Of a stretch of 64,000 nucleotides of DNA, positions 1-11,294 are shown in pieces. Location of the stretch: assembly GCF_901000735.1 (NCBI RefSeq), contig NC_081549.1, positions 20,721,584 to 20,785,583 on the forward strand, in the 5' to 3' direction. The notes under the pieces were generated by a model that was not told the origin of the DNA, did no database searches, and saw only the letters and a program-made list of their open reading frames with translations. Source of the stretch: Corylus avellana. Lineage: Eukaryota; Streptophyta; Magnoliopsida; Fagales; Betulaceae. The position numbers were made by a program, and so were the translations under genes. Numbering within the stretch: the stretch's first letter is position 1; the number at the start of each line of letters is the position of its first letter.

Positions 1-3000
1 TTGAGAATTTCTGTTCTTGCATTCTCTCCATCTCTGGATGGTAGTTACAAGTTGTTTCTCCTACTCAAATTTGTGGGAGTTTGATTAATCTTTTAGTTTT
101 AGATTTTAGCTTTTCCTTTGGTTGTTTTTCTTGTGTACTTCCCAAGTACTAGGTTGTGCTCCTTTTTACGCATTTTTTTTTATTAAATTTATTGCTTAAA
201 AAATTAAGATAACAGTGATACATGTTAAAAGTTCAAGACTGAAGCAGCTGATACTGTTAGGCTTTCATTTTTTCCTCCATGTATGCACTTGTAACTTTAC
301 TGATTCGTTCAGGTAGGTGGTGATGGTTGTATATTTGTATGGAAAGTGCCTGTTCCTTTGTCTTCTAGGATGCTGCAGAGAATGAAGGAAAATTTAGGTC
401 CACTGAGCTTGCCTCAGCCAGTAGGTTTTAGGCAAATATCGTTTAACGAAGAGGAAGACAAGCAATTCAGTGTCAATCTTGAAGAAGTACTGTTGCCAGA
501 GAACTCCAAGCAGATAAGACAAATAATGTCTCATCAAAGGGGTCCTCGAGAGACCTTAGCATTTAAATTTAGTGTTTCCAGACTTCCAAGATGGGCACAG
601 GCCAAAGTAACAAGCTCTAATATTGTCCCTAGTGATCTTAAGTTCAATTTATCTCAGGTACTTGTATGCGTGATCAAGTCGCCAGAATTCCAATTTCTTT
701 GAACCACCAAGCTTTTTTTCTTTTACTCATTTTTTGTGCATTTGAGCTCTATTAAGTTATGTACTTATTTTGTTTTGATTTTCTTCCTTCTTTTGCATGC
801 TTCACTCTATGCTAGCAAGTAGACCAGAAGTATTTCTCTCCTTCAGTTGGTGAAGGCCAAAGATGTGCTTCTGTGTCCCCTGAAGTTCAAGTTCCATCTG
901 ATCACAATATGGGAGACATTGAGTCATGCATCAGTGACTCATCCAAAAGATCTTCCATTACTAACAACAGTGAGGATTCCCCAATGTCTCAAGAAACGCC
1001 TAGGTGAGCTTGCAATGGACTAAATCTGTCTTCTAAATGTTAGGACTAATGATTATTTTTCACACTCACGGTATTACAATTGCATTTCAACAGCTTTGCC
1101 ATGGGCAATCGTTGGCGCTCCATTTACACCGTGTGTCTGGACCTACTTAACTCACCAGAGATGCGGACTTTAATGGACAGAAATATTTCAGAGTCTTCAG
1201 CAGTTTTGAGTAAGGCCAAACCTTCATGTTCACATGATATATGTCTTTAGTAAGGCGAAACCCTTATGTTCCCATGGAATTTCAATGTTATTCTAGTTCT
1301 TCTACAATGTTGACATGCTGGTTTCTGATATGCAATTGCAACTTTAACTAACCAAAAAGGAACCAAATACGGATGCCCATCTACTTAAATTCAAAAGAGC
1401 TTGCTACACATCATTCTCTCAACCATCTCTTTTTGTAAATTTAATGGATTTACCATTGAATTTGTGAATTCATATGGGTCCCACAAAAATTCAATGGTAG
1501 ATTCACCCATCTACTATACGGATATGGTTGAGAGAATAATTTTTATTATTTCTCTTAAAATAGTGAATACAAGGCCATAGATAGTTATAATGATAATAAT
1601 TTGAGTTTGTAAATGGGTCTTTTTTGCTCTTATAAATAAATACTTGCAGAACAAGACAGAAGTGAGATACCAAGTAATAGTCAGTGCTCTTTTGGGCATG
1701 GTGATCAACTAGGCATAGATAATACAAGTGAATGTAATGAGGCAGCTGCTTGTGAAGTGGCAGCGCAGCTGCATTCAGTTAAAACTGGAAGTGAGGTGCA
1801 AGCAGATATGGATGTTAACACCTGCCACATGAAGTCTGAAGACACCGACCTGTTCAGAAAACACTTTGGCAGTTTATCAACAACAGACAAGGTTAGTGAT
1901 CTTGCATGCAACGTTACTATTTTAGTCCAACCTACAGGGGCTTAGAAACTCAACAAGTTTAAGGCAAACTCTCATCTTAAGCCATTTCTTATGAACTTTG
2001 GAGAAACTTGTACAATTTTTATTTTGTATTTTTAGTTTGTAATTAGGGTTGAGTTTCCGCTCCGGTTCAAGAGAAAAATATTGGAAAAAGCACCTCGCGG
2101 TTGTTAGCACTAGCTATGACTCGACTAGATCGTGCAAATAATTATTCAAGACACTGGGCTTTTTTTTCTGAAGATGACAGACTTCATAAATTTTTTATTT
2201 TGTATTTTCTACTTAAGGATATTGTATATGAGCAACCCATGATATCTAAAGGAAGGGCAGCCATATTTGATTATCCAATAAAACTTCACAGAAGTCAAAA
2301 AATGCTATTTTATAAATGAAAGTGTGAATGTAATTTAACAGAATACATAGCTCTGGATAGAGTTGAATGGCCCAGGGAAAAAAAAATAATTCTTAAGGTT
2401 GACTCTGAATAATTCTGATATGAAGCTCCGAGAGTATTATATTGATGTTTAGCATGTATAATGTCTTTGCACAGATAGAGAGAAGGAAATCATCGGTGAG
2501 GAGAAGGTACTCCACAAAATATGTTGTCCATCATGATTATCTTGGAGATAGCAAGAAACTTTTTGGCACTCCAGTTCGAGATTTGGCTAGTAAAACCCTG
2601 CACTACCAGGAAGAAGCTACAACTCATGCCACACTGAAAGATCCATTATTCCATGTCTCGGAAGAACAGAAAATGGTAGGTGTAAAGAAGTCTTTCTATT
2701 ACTAAAATATAGACTTGGCACAGGTTTTGTTCTTGTCTTGTAACCACACATCAGGAAGAGGCTTTCTGGTAAAGCTAAAACTAGAACTAAAGATTTCATT
2801 TAGTTGACGATAGTCTGTAAGATTTTAAACTATATGAAGCATGTCAAAATTTTGTCTATTTAGATTGTTTGTTTAGTGAACTCAAAACCTTATCTATAGT
2901 CATCAGTTGGTACTAGTGACCTATAAACTATATTTATTGTTGCTCTGAACTGTCTTGACTATCCATTTTGTTTTCTGAGAGCTCTGTTATATTAACTTGA

Positions 3001-3543
3001 AAAAACACAACTTTGGATCATCATGCTCAAATGTTGCTGCTATGGTGCGAACTGCAGGACCTGAAGAACTCAGCAGAAAGTTCACCGAGCGCAGATTGCA
3101 CTTCCATGGAAAGTGAATTAACCGAATGCCCTGTCACAGGAAGTTCAATAAACAACGAATTGACAGAAGGCAGAGACCAGAAGGAATGTGCCCCCAAAGG
3201 AAGTGATGTCCAGGAAAGAATAATTGCATGCAAGGAAGCTTTACTCAATCTGGATGCTGCAGCTGAGAATGCAGTCCATTTATTTTCAGCATTAGGAAAT
3301 GTGGGTTCTAGGGAAGAGTTCTCAGGAGAAACGGGAGCCAAGTTATATGATGAGGCAGCTGAACTACTTCAATCAATTGCAGAGAAAGTTGATGGAGTTG
3401 CCAGATTGGTGCACTGTCGGAGCAACAATTCATGTGGAAGTAGAGTGGAAATTTCAGGCTTTCAACCTTTGTTAGGAAAATTTGCAGAGAGTCTATCACA
3501 AAGGGTTGTCGAAATGCTGAAGGAAAACCTCAGCACTAGTTAG
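1..3543 (+). CDS. WD40-repeat protein, MAPKBP1/WDR62-like, 3' part (six terminal exons)
   Basis: This is the 3' part of a spliced gene whose 5' end lies outside the window; bases 1-312 look like intron. Exons that join in frame at AG/GT borders are 313-657, 816-1003, 1094-1209, 1650-1891, 2475-2675 and 3058-3543 (TAG stop), giving about 525 residues here. The first exon opens with VGGDGCIFVWKVP, a final WD40 blade (GGDG...W). Next come LPRWAQAKV and a long polar, Ser/Glu-rich tail with FAMGNRWRSIYTVCLDLL and a helical C-terminus (LLGKFAESLSQRVVEMLKENL). This architecture, a WD40 array with a long disordered tail, matches plant relatives of mitogen-activated protein kinase-binding protein 1/WDR62, a scaffold in animals; the plant role is poorly known. 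It resembles Arabidopsis At3g09080 from memory. The exon structure is well supported. The family name rests on the last blade and the tail, because the N-terminal WD40 array is outside the window. Confidence 0.8.
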
Positions 3544-3760
3544 CCTGTTGGTTTACCTAACAGAGTAATGTACAGAGTTTTGTCAAAATAACCAATCACC
3601 CTCTAACCTAGTGGCGGCGAAGAGAAAGTCTAGTAAATAAATTACGATCACCATGTAATTGCCTTGCTTTCCCTACTTCTCAGGGAAGCTGGGGAGAATG
3701 TAATGAATGATTTGATGAGATAAGCAAGATTGCCATTCTTCGGATATTTAAATGACTTAA
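3544..3760 (+). other. Probable 3' UTR of the WD40 gene
   Basis: After the stop at 3541-3543 the sequence stays moderately GC-balanced for about 200 bases and holds AATAAATTA near 3634 and AATGAATG near 3702, either of which could serve as a polyadenylation signal. From about 3860 it becomes AT-rich with a long A run. Confidence 0.4.
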
Positions 3761-6704
3761 TATTAAAAATTATTCCTCACTTATGTGACGTGTGGGCTGG
3801 ATGAACTCTGATGATAGGATAAATACTTGACGAACTGGGTTTAAGCCTCCTCATACCCCAAAAAAAAAAAAAAAAATTAACGAAAAATGTAGGTTTTGAT
3901 AACAAAAAATGTTTAGGGTACTGTAACCTTTTATATAATTCATTTATAAATTCACGTGATTATATACATTTTTTGAATATAAGTCTCACGTGAAGTGCCA
4001 TGTAATAATTTACGTTTTAGCGGTTAATGTGATAAGTGCAATGATTAATGTGACTGACAAATGCTACATCAACTACTACGTGTCGGATTATAAAATTAGA
4101 GGACACTTGTAATAAAAACTTTACTGCTCATAACACTCTACAAACATTGCAAACAGGAAAGGTTTGGTCCCATATGGTCGTGAGATAATAAAACAGATTC
4201 TTTATTCCGGGGGATTATAATAAGGATTAAGGCAGGAAGGATTATATTTTGTCGTAATTTAAGAGTGCTTTGTTTGGACCTACAACTGCATTAAGAACCC
4301 AGACAAGGCACATGCCCTAGCCAGAAAAGCCCTCATTGGGCTCATGATTGACCCAAATTTCGACAAGGCTATGAATAAATAAGTAGCCATGGTCTTCATC
4401 TAGCACTTGCCAGAGCAAAAACAAGCAACTTAAGCACTTGAGCCAAGGAAGAAAGTGGGAAAAAAAGGTCTAAGTTGCACAGAAATCAACAGGCTGGGAA
4501 TGGGATCCATCTCTAAAAAATTTCCCAAAAAGAATAAATAAAAATTTAGATCTTTTCTTGTTGGAACACTTTTTTTTTTTTTTTTTTTGGGGGGGNNNNN
4601 NNNNNNNNNNNNNNNNNNNNNNNNNNNNNNNNNNNNNNNNNNNNNNNNNNNNNTTTTGGGGTTTCATGTAGATCAGTCTCTCCACTTTAGCATGAAAAAG
4701 AAAAAGAGAAGAAGAAGAAAAAAAAAAAAAAAAAAAAAGCAAGGACCATCTTTTCTTTTTCCTATCTCTTCACCTTTAAAAGCCACTCCTACTGATGATT
4801 TTCATGCGATTCTCATATAAAATAAATATATAAATATTGAGCTCTCTTTTTTTTCTTCTTCTTTTTTGGGTACCTTTGAAGGCATGGCAGTGAATAATGA
4901 AGCTCTCAATAAGCATAAAATAAGCACAGAAAAGATATGTTTGTTTGGAATATTCGTAAATCCCTAAGCTGCTGCAGGTATGCCTAGGATTACCCTCTTG
5001 TATATATGCTAATGCTATGCTTTCCCTTTGTCTTCCTTTGGTAACATGCCAAACTGTAAATCCTTTCTTGGGATTCCTTCACTCTACTTGAATAATTATC
5101 TTGTTTTATAAAGCCTACCATGTAGAATTGTAGGACTGCCACTACTGGCCCATCATAGTCCCACCTCATGTGCCCTAAATTTATCTAACTATGACCATCT
5201 TGGAGCAAAAAAAAAAAAAAACTCATTTTTAAACAAAATCAAGAAAAATATATCGTTTGAAAATGTGAAAAAAAAAATTTCACGTTTTTGGCATCTAATG
5301 CACGATTTTAAAGGATCAACCGTCCGCCAAATCAAACAAATTAACCCTAAAACCCTTTATGTGTTTTTCAAAGTAACCACGGAAAATTACAGGAGTAGGG
5401 TGATTGATGAATGAATATGATGATTTAGTCATTGGTGGGATAGCAATAGCATCAAGAGATAGAAGAGAAGTTTGTCCAAGATCATTTGGCTCAAAAGATG
5501 CCATGTGGCGTGATTGGCGGCATATATAGGGAAAATTACTTATTATGTCACACATGCACTGAATCTTTTTTCCTTGGGCATGATTAAAAATAAATATAAA
5601 TGGTGTAAAAATAATGTATCTGATGATAATGGGGCAAAATTAATGTGAAAGAGGTTAAGCACAGCAGGCATGTTGGGTCCAAAACGGAGGCTTTGTTTAA
5701 AGTGGGCTATCATTTTATACACTGTTTTTGAATCGAGCTAAAAAGAAAAAGCCTCTGATTTTATGTGTGTTGTGTTTGTGTGGGGTAAAGGACTCTCAAT
5801 TAGATTGTCCTTTTGCATTCATTTTTCTTGTGTAATGATGATGGCCCCTTTGCTTTTCCATCCTTTTTCACACACACACTTATTAATTACGAGTGTATTT
5901 TCTTCTGAGTTTTAATTAATTTGGTCGATCGTAAATATATATATGAAGGAAAAGAGATTATCTTAATTACAATTATGTCTCAATTGGAGAACAACTTTAT
6001 GTGTGGATCATATCATATGGTTTGTGTAATTATGGACAATAATGATATAGACGTATTATAAGACAACATTATTCGATATAATGCCTTTGGCGAGATTTGT
6101 GGAATCTATGGTTGCGCATGTTTTTATCTTTGCATTAATTATTTGATTACCACAAGAACAAACCACTGTTAATTAATTATGTGTTCCAAACCAACATATA
6201 TATCTTCATAATTTCCTTATGAGCGATGTTGTTTCACCGTAAGTTCTTATAAACTGACGCATGAGGTATTTATTACCTTATATAGCTACTATAATATGGA
6301 TTGTCAGATTATAAACTGACATAACAGTTCACGTGATATTAATTTTCATCAAATGTGAATTGTCATGAAAAAAAATTATAATAAAAACTTTAATACCCGA
6401 ACATTTTTCTTTATCCAGACATGTGAAATGAATGTCATGAGTAATTCTAAAAATTTTTCTTATGTCACTTAAAAAATGAGGTTGCTTTTAAAATTTCTAT
6501 TTGATCAGAATTCAATAGTAATTAATCATAAATCTAATAATAATTTTAAAAACCACATAATTTTTAGAGTGCCATAATTAGCCGAATGTCATCTCTTTCC
6601 AACGTAGTTTTAACAACTGTTGTAAGGACTTATAATTAAGTACTACAAGGTATGTTTAGAATTAGATAAAAGGAACCCATGCATAAATTAGGACTTTTCC
6701 CCCA
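3761..6704. other. Intergenic AT-rich DNA with an assembly gap
   Basis: No gene is supported. Short open frames here are not conserved-looking. The stretch has an A-run at 3860-3876, a gap of 58 Ns at 4596-4653 flanked by poly(T)/poly(G) and poly(A) tracts, and AT-rich DNA. The gap sits in low-complexity sequence, so its true length is unknown. Confidence 0.6.
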
Positions 6705-6713
6705 CCTCAACAA

Positions 6714-7151
6714 GGAACAGGATCCTCTTTAGTCCATTATGGACTGGAGAATATCCAATTCATGGTTATGATTTATTCTCAAAAATCCTATGACTATAAA
6801 TGAGACACATATCCCACTAATAAAAATAATAATAAAATATTATTTTAAATTAAAAAACAAATTAACAAAAAAATTAGAAAAAAAGGAAGGGGGTGCTGGC
6901 TACCCCCATTTTGGGTAGGGGGTGGCTTGAGCCACCCCCAATGGCCGGCCAGGGGGAGGCCGAAGGCCGAACCACCCCCATGGCCTATNNNNNNNNNNNN
7001 NNNNNNNNTTTTTAATTTAAAATAATATTTTATTATTATTTTTATTAATTGGATATGTGTCTCATTTATAGCCATAGGATTTTTGAGAAGAAATTTTAGC
7101 CATGAACTGAATCTTCTCCGGTCCATTATGGACCGAAGAAGATCCTGTTCC
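6714..7151. mobile_element. Mutator-type MITE with GC-rich core (438 bp, contains an N gap)
   Basis: The ends are inverted repeats: the left end reads GGAACAGGATCCTCTT and the right end is its near-complement, ending AAGATCCTGTTCC. The inverted similarity continues inward for more than 100 bases on each side (TCCATTATGGAC; the ATAATAATAAAATATTATTTTAAATT block). The element is flanked by near-identical 9-bp repeats, CCTCAACAA (6705-6713) and CCTCAGCAA (7152-7160). A 9-bp duplication is the hallmark of Mutator-like elements. The centre (6887-6988) is unusually GC-rich, with GGGTGGCTTGAGCCACCCCC and a GGCCGGCC palindrome, and runs into a 20-N gap at 6989-7008. It has no coding capacity, so it is non-autonomous. 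Confidence 0.85.
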
Positions 7152-7160
7152 CCTCAGCAA

Positions 7161-9274
7161 GGAAATTCCCTTCTGCACAAAGCTTTGTACCATCTATTAT
7201 TGTCTGCAGGGGCTCTACTATATATATAGTGCACCTACCACAACACTCATCAAATGTGAGTGAGTTTTGTGTATTTTATTTTATTTTTTCCTTTTTTATT
7301 TTCCAGTATCCATAATTAACTACACAACATGATCATGACTCTTTTCCATCACATAAATCCCTTCATATAAAATGGATATATTGATTTGAGCTCTCTAGCT
7401 AGCACAGTCCCAGCTAGAGTCTTCCAACAAAATTAATAACATAATTAGAGATAAGCTATTAATTATGTTTTCTGAGGATTATGATCAAGATTCATAACAT
7501 CATCATGCAACATATATGTATTATATATATAATCATATATAGATATATGTATATCGGGGTTGGTAACATTAAACTAGCATATCACTGCTGTGATGGTATC
7601 ATAATTGTCAGGATATTATTAAGGTTCTGTACCATATATGTTTTCCTGTTTCTAAAGACTGGAATTTCTCTTGTTCTTTTCATTGAGAAAATGACAAAAA
7701 AAAAAAAAGAAAAAAAAAGAAAAAGAAAAAAGAAATAAAGAAAAGGAAGGAAAGCTCACTCTCACTGCATAAAGCTTTGGAGAGACAAAAACCATTTATT
7801 CTGACTATCGAATCTTCAGTTCTTCACAAAAGAACAGAAAACAAACCTAAAATAATGCCCCCTCAAGATCCAAAAGTGTTTCCCTCCTAATCTTTTCTTT
7901 GCATGCTTGAAGGGTACCAATCAGCTCCTTTCCATGTCATCACTAGGAAGAAAAAACAACAACTTCTAGGCTTCAGAGAGAACAACTCTCTAGTACCACT
8001 AGCTTTAGTGTGAATCCTCCTCCTCCTCACACATGCAACAAATTATTTTACTGTGGGATCACACTCTAAACAAATCGCATGTTCTGCACTTTATTTATTT
8101 ATTTTTTTGGATATATATATATAAAGAAAAGAAGAAAAAAAGAAAAACTTATATATTAATATGATCAGTAGCTACACATGCTTGATATGATTGATTTGAG
8201 AAAAACAGACCAAATGTCATAGAAGTCTCTAATAATGAAGATAATAAATTTGGTGGGGGCTAGCTCTAGGGGTAGTGGACTATCACAGTAGTATAAGATT
8301 GAATTATGCAGAAAACACAAAATTTGCAGCCATGGGAAAAAGGGTATAGTTTGAAAGAATGGCTAACATGTTTGTTATAGTGGAGGGAATATTAGAGCAT
8401 AAAATCATAGGATGGGGGCCACAGCCCGCAAGAGGGAGTATTTTTTTTTTATGCATGTAGTCTCTCAAAACATAATCTTTAATTGTTCTCGATGATCACC
8501 AGGCTTGCAAAACATATCCGTTTTGGATATTGGAATTATCTGATCGACCAACCAAACAAAACCCTTTTGGTTTTAATTTGTTTAATTATCTCGACCTCTT
8601 TGAATAGAAAAATAGAAAAGGTAAAGGTAGAAGACAGGAAGACACTTTACGCTTCATTCCATGCAGAAATACACTCACTATACGTTGGCTTCAATCCCCA
8701 TCAGCATATCACCACCACCCACCGGCCACCACCACCACCAACAAACAAATCTCTCTCTCTCTCTATCCATGTGAGTTAAGCGGGCATTTAAGGGGACCCC
8801 GTGATGTGCAACCGAAAGGAGTGAAGATCGAGTATGTGGACCCAGTAGGTGTGACTCTCCTGAGCCGTTGGATTATCTCGTGACTCAGCGGCGGGACTCT
8901 CATCGTCCACTTTTTTGTGCCCATCAGTCAAGTCTTTACCACGCTCCTTATTTCCAATTCCAAGAAGAACCCCGACGAGATATATAACTCCAAATTTTGT
9001 ACAAGAATGTTTTTTTTTTAATAATGGATACAACAAGAATTGTTTTGGCTGAATTGAGTTTTGGATTAGTACTTGTCATTCTATGAAGTATTATCAGTCT
9101 TAATCAAGGTACGTAATGCTCATTTTGTTTTTTGTAATATCCAATCAACTACTTCGATGAATCCAATCTCATATATATCCCTTTAGAGCATTAATCTCAT
9201 TCTGTTTCTTATTTTGGGAAATTTTTTTATTTTAAGAAGCCAAAATTTTAAAATGCTTATTTTTTAGTTTGCAA
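7161..9274. other. Intergenic, AT-rich; no gene seen
   Basis: I find no convincing gene. There is a purine-rich low-complexity tract at 7693-7760, a (CACC/CCACCA) stretch followed by CT repeats at 8711-8765, and AT-rich DNA elsewhere. Short open frames do not resemble known proteins. Confidence 0.5.
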
Positions 9275-9391
9275 CCCGCTCGTCCCTAAAAGTCGGCTAG
9301 AGACCACGCCTTACAAAATAAAAATTACTAATTCGAATTATCTTCTCCTCATTCCCTTCTTTTGTGCCGGCATATAAAAAAAAAAAAAACA
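9275..9391 (+). mobile_element. Degenerate tRNA-derived SINE (family 1)
   Basis: The segment carries AAAAGTCGGCTAGAGACC (A-box-like), TTACTAATTCGAATTATC (B-box-like; consensus GGTTCGANNCC), the pyrimidine-rich TCTCCTCATTCCCTTC, and TGTGCCGGCATAT followed by a poly(A) run. The order and wording match the clearer SINE copies at 22.3, 35.1 and 63.8 kb (ACTAGTTCAAATCTCC, TTGTGAGGACAT, poly(A)). Target-site duplications are not clear here, so the boundaries are approximate. Confidence 0.5.
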
Positions 9392-10240
9392 TTAAAAGTT
9401 GAACATTCTATCTCCTCACAAGTTTGACATTTTCTCTCCTCACAAGAATAAATAAATCCTTAACAAAAATATTTAAATAGAACTTTCTTTTATAAAAATT
9501 GACATTAGTCATAATTTTTTAACGATTAAAGGTTTCTCTCTTCACTTGTTTCTTATGGTCTAGCATACTGTTACGCTATACATGCATAAGCCATAATTGA
9601 TAATTCAACACCATAATGGGATGTGTCGATATCCCGTCAATGAACATCCCGCATAAAGGAAGGCTAGAACGATCATTTCAACTACAATTGTGTAACCATT
9701 CTCTCCCCTAAGACTCTAACTCTCTTATAGTATTTTTCACCATTGACACTTGCTAACTTGATCGTCGAAACATTCGACGAGTTTCTAACTGAATCTACTT
9801 CTTCTTGCAAGTGTCTTTTGTCCAAGTCTCATCTCACCGTGCAATCAACTGCATCATCAAATTCTATTCCCATTATATATAAGATTCTTATATAAGAAAG
9901 GTACACATGTATAGCAAATATAATGATATACAAAACCATGATAATAGTCTAATATTTTACACAAACCATAATCCACGGTGTCTAAGCTTTTCTTATAATA
10001 TTTTAAATATATTTTTTATTTTAACATTCCAAAATATATAAAGAAACATGAGATAAAGATGCCAGATTGATTGTGATTGATCGAATAATCATACAAAAAA
10101 ACATCATAATTTTCGATATATGTTACACGCATGGCTTCCTAGTCCACTAACAATCTTATCTCACACGATTTGATTTAATCATTTTTTTTTCCTTGTGATG
10201 GTCCAAGATTGTATGATAATGAAATAAATACCTCAAATTC
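9392..10240. other. Intergenic; no gene seen
   Basis: AT-rich DNA without a supportable gene, RNA gene or clear repeat. Confidence 0.5.
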
Positions 10241-10245
10241 CAAAT

Positions 10246-10538
10246 ACGTGGCGAAGAACTATTTCTATTCTCTGCTTAATTTACGTGGCCTTTGGCACAC
10301 GTGGGAATACAGCTATGAGTCACGTGCATCCGATGGGCTACACGAGATTACCCTAATTAAGAAGGGTAGGGTCCAAAACCCTAATGCCTTGTGTGATGAC
10401 TGATGTGTTTGTTGGCGTACGTGCAACGTCTACGCACGTGTAAGGTATTGCTTAGGTCATCAGCCAGTCCTCGAATGACTAGGATGACGTGCGTTTTACA
10501 TTCATGCATGTAACAACGTGATCCGTACGTAGACACGT
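10246..10538. promoter_or_regulatory. Cluster of eleven ACGT-core elements
   Basis: Eleven ACGT cores lie within 293 bp, starting at 10246, 10283, 10299, 10322, 10419, 10426, 10436, 10487, 10516, 10527 and 10535. Several are G-box/ABRE-like (TACGTGGC, CACGTGGG, GCACGTGT, ACACGTGC). Random DNA would give about one. ACGT elements are bound by plant bZIP and bHLH factors, for example in ABA, light and stress responses. The cluster is about 4.2 kb upstream of the OPS gene and has no obvious core promoter beside it. An enhancer role is inference. Confidence 0.4.
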
Positions 10539-10539
10539 G

Positions 10540-11105
10540 CCCACTCATAGTTCCATTATTTTGTTCCAAATTCACCACCAAACTAAGTATATTCATAGCC
10601 GTTGAAAACATTTATTTGCATTTTTTATTTAATTTCAAAGTAATAATACAAATGAGAAGCAATTAATGAAGCATATTTTTCTAAACATAAAGTTATATAA
10701 CCAATTCTTTTTCATTTGTTTATAGGAAAAATGAGCAATTTTCTATTCAATTATTTAACTTAATTTGCTAGCTCATTTTACAGGTAGATAATTGTCCTGG
10801 CTAATTATGGCAAATTATAGTGAATGGTATGAAAGCCAAAGAGTAGATATGGACAATTAATGGAAGATATTAAAAGTGAAAATAAATAAAAATATTAATA
10901 AACAATTTAAAATATAAAATTTTTAAAATTATTTTTATTTTTATATCACATAAAAATACTTTCTTTTTTTTTTAACTCAAAAAATAAAATATCGCATTAA
11001 CAAACATGTCGCATTATAAGGCTTCATAGATGATTAAATTAAAAAGGGGGCATTTTCATATTGCTTTTGTACTCTACATAGTCGGGTGACTCTCAAGTGA
11101 TATTT
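10540..11105. other. Intergenic AT-rich DNA
   Basis: No gene is supported. At 10840-11000 there is an AT-rich stretch resembling the degenerate cores of common plant MITEs, but I could not define its ends. Confidence 0.4.
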
Positions 11106-11111
11106 TTATAC

Positions 11112-11294
11112 GAGTATTGCTAGAAGAAATAGGATTGTCGTCCTCCTTTTATCCCTCAAAAGTCATATAATTTTTAAAACTACTATTATATTTGAGATTA
11201 TTACTATTTAATTTTAATTCAATAATAATTTTAAAAGGTACATCACCTGGGGAAATAAATTGGGACAAAAGTCCCGCTTCTAGTATTACTCCTC
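11112..11294. mobile_element. Probable short MITE
   Basis: The left end GAGTATTGCTAGAAG and the right end CTTCTAGTATTACTC are inverted repeats with two mismatches, about 180 bp apart. The interior is AT-rich with inverted ATAATAATTTTAAAA-type blocks. GAGTAATGCTA-type ends are common among plant MITEs. No target-site duplication was recognised, so family and exact ends are open. Confidence 0.45.

Noticed and set aside
5316..5555. Minus-strand open frame of about 79 codons
   Set aside because: No family resemblance, no splice context, and AT-rich surroundings; random open frames of this size are expected.
7000..8500. Conserved microRNA precursor
   Set aside because: I looked for common plant mature miRNA sequences from memory in the intergenic DNA and found no match with a suitable hairpin.
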